This document shows positions 59,465 through 64,000 of a stretch of 64,000 nt of DNA, piece by piece (within the stretch, counting starts at the first letter, position 1; every line of letters begins with the position of its first letter). The DNA comes from Pseudarthrobacter oxydans (GTDB lineage: Bacteria; Actinomycetota; Actinomycetes; Actinomycetales; Micrococcaceae): the NCBI RefSeq assembly GCF_030812335.1, contig NZ_JAUSSN010000001.1:496001-560000 (forward strand), written 5' to 3'. The translations under genes were made by a program, and so were the position numbers. Under the pieces are notes generated by a model, which saw only the letters and a list, made by a program, of their open reading frames with translations, did not search any database and was not told where the DNA came from.

Positions 59465-60310
59465 ATGAGAGGTTGTCCTGTGCCCATGCCCGCGCCCCGG
59501 CCCTCGGTCATCACGCGGCTGCGGGCGGCCGGCTGCGTCTTCGCCGAGGACGAAGCCCGGCTGCTGGGCGCCGCCGCCGCGACACCGGACGAGCTTGATG
59601 CCCTCGTGGAGCGGCGGGTTTCCGGACTGCCGCTTGAGCACATCCTGGGCTGGGTGGAGTTCTGCGGGCTTCGGATCGAAGTGGACGCGGGGGTCTTTGT
59701 GCCCCGCCGCCGCACCGGGTTCCTGGTCCAGCAGGCCGCGCGGCTCCTGGCCGGCACCGGCCGTCCGCGGCCGGCGCCCGTCGTCGTCGACTTGTGCTGC
59801 GGCTCGGGGGCGGTTGGTGCCGCGCTGGCCGCGCTGTCCGGCCCGCTGGAGCTCCACGCCGCGGACATCGATCCCGCCGCGGTGCGCTGCGCGGTCCGCA
59901 ACATCGTTCCGCTCGCCGGTGCCGTGCACGAAGGGGACCTCTACGAGCCTCTCCCGGCGCGGCTGCGCGGGCGCGTCGACGTCCTGGCGGTCAACGCCCC
60001 GTGCGTTCCCTCCGCGGAAATCGGCACTCTGCCGCAGGAAGCCCGCCTGCACGAGCCGCGGGTTTCCCTCGACGGCGGCACAGACGGGCTGCAGGTCCAG
60101 CAGCGGGTGGCCGCCGCGGCGCTTGAATGGCTGGCGCCGGGCGGCCACCTGCTGGTCGAGACGAGCCGGCGGCAGGCGTCGCGGACGGTCGAGCTCTTCA
60201 TCCGCAACGGACTCACTGCACGGGTGTCCAGCTCCGGAGCGCTGGACGCCACGGTGGTGATTGGAACCGCCGTTGTTGGTGCAACCGCCGTGCCCGCGGA
60301 CCCGGCCTAG
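59465..60310 (+). CDS. PrmC-related protein (glutamine-N5) methyltransferase paralogue
   Basis: A 281-residue SAM enzyme. The N-terminal helical domain (RLRAAGCVFAEDEARLLGAA) and GVFVPRRRTGFLVQQA resemble PrmC/HemK, and motif I is VVDLCCGSGAVGAAL. The PrmC catalytic NPPY is replaced by NAPC (LAVNAPCVPS), which marks a separate paralogous group whose substrate is unknown. ATG 59465 has a purine-rich site; GTG 59480 and ATG 59486 are alternatives. It ends one base from the end of the convergent gene. Confidence 0.82.
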   Translation: MRGCPVPMPAPRPSVITRLRAAGCVFAEDEARLLGAAAATPDELDALVERRVSGLPLEHILGWVEFCGLRIEVDAGVFVPRRRTGFLVQQAARLLAGTGRPRPAPVVVDLCCGSGAVGAALAALSGPLELHAADIDPAAVRCAVRNIVPLAGAVHEGDLYEPLPARLRGRVDVLAVNAPCVPSAEIGTLPQEARLHEPRVSLDGGTDGLQVQQRVAAAALEWLAPGGHLLVETSRRQASRTVELFIRNGLTARVSSSGALDATVVIGTAVVGATAVPADPA

Positions 60311-60814
60311 TTAGGAGAGCTTGTCGGGATCGACGTTGGTCGCGGCTCCGGCCGGGGTGGCGCCGCCTTCGTCGGACCAGTCCTGCCCGTGCTGGTCGTT
60401 CAGCGCCGGGTCGGACTCGACGTCGGCGGCCGCTGAAGCGGCAGAAGGGGCGGACGCGGACGAGGTCCCCAGGTTCACGGTCTCCGGATGCGTGCTGTGC
60501 GCGGGGAAGCCGCCGACTGCGGCGTCGCCGTCCGGCTTCCCGCCGCCCGGTGTCCCCGTGGGGGTCTGGTCACGGCGGACGGCTGAACCGATGACTGTCC
60601 CGGCGCGCCGGGCAGCCTCGCCGAGCTGTTCAGAGACCTCGGGGGCTTTTTCCTTCACTGCTGCAGTCGCCGCGGTCACCTTTTCCTGGACCGGCTCGCT
60701 TTCCCAAAGGGCCGCCGCGCGGGCCTTGAGCTTTTCGTAGGCTTCCCGCCCGGACCGTGATCCAAGAATGTAGCCTGCGGCGATTCCGGCTCCAAAAAGA
60801 ACTTTGCCTTTCAT
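60311..60814 (-). CDS. YtxH-like membrane-anchored protein
   Basis: A 167-residue protein. MKGKVLFGAGIAAGYILGSRSGREAYEKL is the YtxH-type membrane segment followed by an amphipathic helix. After residue 80 it is Ala/Ser/Gly-rich and disordered, ending in acidic patches. GAGGAGCAGGAG lies upstream of ATG 60814. Such proteins are associated with envelope or general stress. Its stop abuts that of the convergent methyltransferase gene. Confidence 0.75.
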   Translation of the reverse strand: MKGKVLFGAGIAAGYILGSRSGREAYEKLKARAAALWESEPVQEKVTAATAAVKEKAPEVSEQLGEAARRAGTVIGSAVRRDQTPTGTPGGGKPDGDAAVGGFPAHSTHPETVNLGTSSASAPSAASAAADVESDPALNDQHGQDWSDEGGATPAGAATNVDPDKLS

Positions 60815-60885
60815 GCTGTACTCCTGCTCCTCGGTGCTGCTCAAAAAATCTGGTGGTCTATTAAATCGTGGTGAGGCCGTGTGCC

Positions 60886-60920
60886 AAAAAACCGGCCCCG
60901 GGAAAAATCCCGGGACCGGC
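60886..60920 (-). terminator. Rho-independent terminator of the GlsB-type gene
   Basis: CCGGCCCCGGGA and TCCCGGGACCGG pair, apart from one mismatch, round an A-rich loop. On the minus strand the stem is followed by TTTTTT. It lies 17 bp after the stop of the gene at 60937-61200. Confidence 0.9.
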
Positions 60921-60936
60921 TTCGGTCGCGTCAGCT

Positions 60937-61200
60937 TTAGCGGGCTGAGCGCTTGGTGATCATGCCGTAAACGAGCAGGACAATGATCGCACCGCCGATG
61001 GCCAGGAGCCAGGTCGACAGCGAGAAGAACTCGTTGATGCCAGTGCCGAACAGCAGTCCGCCAATCCAGCCGCCCAGGATGGCGCCGACGACGCCGAGGA
61101 GCAAGGTGATGAAAATGCCACCGCCCTGCTTGCCCGGGAGGATAGCCTTAGCGATTGCTCCGGCGATAAGGCCCAGAATCAGAAATGCAAAAAAACCCAT
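60937..61200 (-). CDS. GlsB/YeaQ/YmgE family stress membrane protein
   Basis: This 87-residue protein has three membrane helices and the family pattern LIAGAIAKAILPGKQGGG ... LLGVVGAILGGWIGGLLFG. GAAGGAACAAC precedes ATG 61200. These small proteins are induced by envelope or acid stress in many bacteria; the mechanism is unknown. Monocistronic, with its own terminator. Confidence 0.88.
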   Translation of the reverse strand: MGFFAFLILGLIAGAIAKAILPGKQGGGIFITLLLGVVGAILGGWIGGLLFGTGINEFFSLSTWLLAIGGAIIVLLVYGMITKRSAR

Positions 61201-61387
61201 TTTTGTTGTTCCTTCTTCTTTCATTGAGGAGACACCCGGGTTGCCGAGTGCGCTTCATCCTTCTGCCCTAATACTAATCATGCTTAGCATAAAAGAGCCA
61301 CTCGGGGACCGGATACTTTGGGCGGTCCGACTCATAGTGGGCCTCCCGGACGAGTCGGGGCAGGTGGAATGCGCGCCCGGCGGACAA

Positions 61388-62359
61388 TCACCACGCGTAA
61401 TCCTCCGGTGCGGTCCGGTACCCCGGGAAGATGCCGTCCAGCCGCTGGAGCGCTCCAGCGTCGAGGACCAGGTCCAGGGCGCGGAGGGCCGACTCCAGCT
61501 GTTCCCGGGTGCGGGGGCCCACAATCGGTGCGGTCACGGCGGCCTGGTGCAGCAGCCAGGCAAGCGCGATATCCCCCGGTTCACGGGCCAGCTCGCCGGC
61601 GAAATCCTCGAACTCGCGGATCTGTTCGCGGTGTTTCTCGAGGGTCGCGAGGGACCGGCCCTCGGTGCGGCGCGCGCCGTCGTGCCCTTTCTTCAGCACC
61701 CCACCCAGCAGTCCACCCTGCAGGGGTGACCAGGGGATCAGCCCCAGCCCGTAGTGCTGGGCGGCCGGAATGACCTCCAGTTCCGCGTTGCGGGTCAGCA
61801 GGTTGTAGATGGACTGCTCGCTGACAAGTCCGTAGCTGTGCCGGCGTGCGGCAGCCTCCTGCGCCTGGGCGATATGCCAGCCGGCGAAGTTGCTGCTGCC
61901 CGAGTACAGGATCTTGCCCTGCTGGACCGCGACGTCGATCGCCTGCCAGATTTCATCCCACGGAGTCAGCCGGTCCACGTGGTGGAACTGGTAGAGGTCA
62001 ATGTAGTCCGTCTGCAGCCTTTTCAGGCTCGCGTCCAGGGCACGGCGGATGCTCAGTGCCGAGAGCCTGGACTCGTTGGGCCGGTCCGTCATGGTGCCGT
62101 AGAGCTTGGTGGCCAGCACTGTCCGCTCCCGGCGCTCGCCGCCCGTGGCGAACCAGCGGCCCAGGATTTCCTCGGTGCGGCCCCGGTGGCCGGCGCCACC
62201 GTAGACGTTCGCGGTGTCGAAGAAATTGATGCCCGACTCCAGCGCCGAGTCCATGATGGAGCGGGCATCGGCTTCCTCGGTCTGCGGTCCGAAGTTCATG
62301 GTTCCAAGGCAGAGCCGGGAGACTTTCAGACCGGAGCGGCCGAGCTGCGTGTACTGCAC
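61388..62359 (-). CDS. Aldo/keto reductase
   Basis: A 323-residue NADPH-dependent reductase. The tetrad is visible: Asp in NFFDTANVYGG, Tyr in the same motif, Lys in VLATKLYG and His in LYQFHHVD. The NADP-binding end is APIVGPRTREQLESAL. It belongs to the AKR group with GlTMNFG and general stress-type members, and reduces aldehydes or ketones of unknown identity. GTG start. A dodecin gene lies 18 bp upstream on the same strand, so they may share a transcript. Confidence 0.92.
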   Translation of the reverse strand: MQYTQLGRSGLKVSRLCLGTMNFGPQTEEADARSIMDSALESGINFFDTANVYGGAGHRGRTEEILGRWFATGGERRERTVLATKLYGTMTDRPNESRLSALSIRRALDASLKRLQTDYIDLYQFHHVDRLTPWDEIWQAIDVAVQQGKILYSGSSNFAGWHIAQAQEAAARRHSYGLVSEQSIYNLLTRNAELEVIPAAQHYGLGLIPWSPLQGGLLGGVLKKGHDGARRTEGRSLATLEKHREQIREFEDFAGELAREPGDIALAWLLHQAAVTAPIVGPRTREQLESALRALDLVLDAGALQRLDGIFPGYRTAPEDYAW

Positions 62360-62377
62360 GCGGTGGTCCTTTGCGGC

Positions 62378-62587
62378 TTAGCGCTCCAGCCGGAACCCGA
62401 GCTTGATGGTGACCTGCCAGTCGGCGATCGCGCCGTTTTCGAGGTGTCCGCGGATTTCCTTGACTTCAAACCAGTCGAGGTTGCGCAGGGTCTTGGCCGC
62501 CTCGGCGATGCCGTTGCGGACGGCGGCGTCAACGCCTTCGTTCGACGTTCCGACAATTTCAGAAATGCTGTAAGTGTGATTAGACAA
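62378..62587 (-). CDS. Dodecin (flavin-binding)
   Basis: This 69-residue protein matches dodecin: YSISEIVGTSNEGVDAAVRNGIAEAAKTLRNLDWFEVKEIRGHLENGAIADWQVTIKLGFRLE. The conserved Trp (LDWFEV) stacks on flavin in the dodecameric shell, which stores riboflavin or FMN. TTG start with GAGGAG nine bases upstream. Confidence 0.95.
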   Translation of the reverse strand: MSNHTYSISEIVGTSNEGVDAAVRNGIAEAAKTLRNLDWFEVKEIRGHLENGAIADWQVTIKLGFRLER

Positions 62588-62683
62588 CTTCGCTCCTCGT
62601 GATCGCCATCGATACCCGGCGGTGGGCCGTTCCTGCAGATTAGCCGACAGATCGCAGCGGGACTAGGGGCCGGAGGCCATGCC

Positions 62684-63565
62684 TCAGGATCCGGACACCG
62701 GCCCCGGCTCGGGACGCTTGGGCGCCATCGGCGGGCCGTCGGCGCGCTTCCGGACCCGCTTGACCATCCAGGGAAGCAGGTAGTTGGTGAACCAGACGAG
62801 GTCTCCGGCCTTGCTTTCGCGCCAGCTTCCGGCCGGCATGGGCTTGGGCTCCAGCGGGCTCAGGCTGTGCGGGACGCTCAGGGATTCCAGCACCATCGCC
62901 GCAATGGTGTGGTGCCCCATCGGCGAGAAGTGCAGGCGGTCCGGGTCCCACATCCGCGGGTCCGAGAGCTGCCGCAGGGCCCAGAGATCAGCGATCACCC
63001 CGTGATGGCGCATGGCGATGGTCCGGATGTTCTCGTTGTAGACGGCGACCCTCCCGCGGTTGTGTCCCAGCAGCGGCGTGTCGCGCCAGTCGGGGCCGGT
63101 GAACAGCACGATGGTGGCGCCGGTCGCACTGAGCCTGCCCACCGCGGCGTCGAGGGTGGCAGCGAGCCGGTCGGGATCGCTGCGGCGGAAGACAATGTCG
63201 TTGCCGCCGGCGGACAGCGTGACCAGGTCCGGCTGCAGCGCAATCGCGGGCCCGAGCTGCCGGTCCAGGATCTCGCGCAGGAGCAGTCCGCTGACGGCGA
63301 GGTTCGCGTACCGAAAATCCGGCCTTCCCTCGCTGAGTTCCTCGGCGATCCGGTCCGCCCAGCCCCTCATGCCGCCAGGGCTCAGGGGTTCCGGGTCCCC
63401 GATGCCCGAGGTGAAGGAATCTCCCATCGCGACATAGCGGCTCCACAGCCCCGCATTCCAGGACCCGGTGGAAGGGCCCACGTTCCGGTCCGGGCCCCGT
63501 CGCGGGGCGGGGCCCCCGGCGCCGGCCTGGCCGGCGCCGGAATCCAGGAAACCGGCGGCGTTCAC
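62684..63565 (-). CDS. SGNH/GDSL hydrolase
   Basis: A 293-residue protein. Block I is VAMGDSFTSGIGDP with the nucleophile Ser, block II is Gly in NLAVSGLLL, block III is LSAGGNDIVF, and block V is DPDRLHFSPMGHH with the catalytic Asp and His. No signal peptide, so cytoplasmic. Enzymes of this fold are esterases or acyl hydrolases. The first 40 residues are Gly/Ala/Pro-rich, so the true start may lie closer to RYVAMGDS. The stretch of Arg/Lys at the C-terminus is also outside the fold. Confidence 0.88.
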   Translation of the reverse strand: MNAAGFLDSGAGQAGAGGPAPRRGPDRNVGPSTGSWNAGLWSRYVAMGDSFTSGIGDPEPLSPGGMRGWADRIAEELSEGRPDFRYANLAVSGLLLREILDRQLGPAIALQPDLVTLSAGGNDIVFRRSDPDRLAATLDAAVGRLSATGATIVLFTGPDWRDTPLLGHNRGRVAVYNENIRTIAMRHHGVIADLWALRQLSDPRMWDPDRLHFSPMGHHTIAAMVLESLSVPHSLSPLEPKPMPAGSWRESKAGDLVWFTNYLLPWMVKRVRKRADGPPMAPKRPEPGPVSGS

Positions 63566-63618
63566 ACTCCCAGAAATACGCCGAAATTGCAGGCTTCACT
63601 AGGTACTTAGGTCCCTAG

Positions 63619-63966
<348 letters not shown>

Positions 63967-64000
63967 GCCCCGCCTGCGCCGCGGCTACGCCTTCTGCCTG

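Overview
The window is high-GC actinobacterial chromosome and is best explained as a member of the Micrococcaceae, Arthrobacter/Pseudarthrobacter-like. This rests on the gene types seen (DisA, RadA, an actinobacterial short ArgA-type acetyltransferase, a DesA3-like desaturase with its own reductase, a mycothiol-type arsenate reductase with a CxxxxxK loop, an actinobacterial CsoR/CstR-type regulator) and on the frequent GTG/TTG starts. No species can be named from the sequence alone.

Layout. 1-9.1 kb: the tail of an unidentified gene, an S9 peptidase, an ArgA-type acetyltransferase, the PTS-linked dihydroxyacetone kinase operon dhaKLM, two envelope genes, mutY and an anchored exported protein. 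9.1-17.6 kb: disA, prfC (RF3), a Ser/Thr kinase-GAF fusion, and a PucR-type regulator divergent from a ferredoxin-reductase/acyl desaturase pair. 17.8-24.2 kb: an SDR/MDR redox pair controlled by a divergent TetR, two membrane proteins, a decayed beta-galactosidase and a methyltransferase. 24.2-28.3 kb: a copper-defence operon (SHOCT protein, Tat-exported multicopper oxidase, CopB-type P-ATPase) with a CsoR-type operator. 28.4-37.1 kb: radA, a FUSC-type membrane protein, pstSCAB behind a PhoP-type direct-repeat box, and a convergent PiT/DUF47 phosphate uptake pair. 37.2-40.3 kb: an arsenic cluster with an aquaporin, an ArsR-ArsC fusion and three further LMW-phosphatase-type arsenate reductases. 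50.4-64 kb: MFS/MarR pair, a broken Ser/Thr kinase, a PHP-domain protein, a large secreted amylase with X25-like repeats, a lactonase, a PrmC paralogue, small stress proteins, aldo/keto reductase, dodecin, SGNH hydrolase and a CsoR-family regulator.

The accessory centrepiece is an 8.8-kb integrated element (41355-50199) in the 3' end of a tRNA-Lys gene, bounded by perfect 39-bp direct repeats. It carries a tyrosine integrase, an excisionase, an initiator-like gene, an HNH endonuclease and a single HK97-fold major capsid gene, with no recognisable portal, terminase, protease or tail genes. It looks like a phage satellite, similar in plan to the small phiRv-type elements of mycobacteria. Inside the initiator gene lie five near-identical 10-bp iterons spaced 33, 33, 22 and 22 bp apart and followed at once by an AT-rich stretch. 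This is the architecture of a lambda O-type origin embedded in its own initiator gene.

Two families of palindromic repeats are also present. A 66-bp family sits exactly between the ends of two unrelated convergent gene pairs. An 81-bp family brackets the amylase gene and supplies the stop codon of the neighbouring lactonase gene. A third array has eight 16-bp units and runs into the end of the PucR gene. All functional calls are from reading translated sequence and motifs; no database search was possible.
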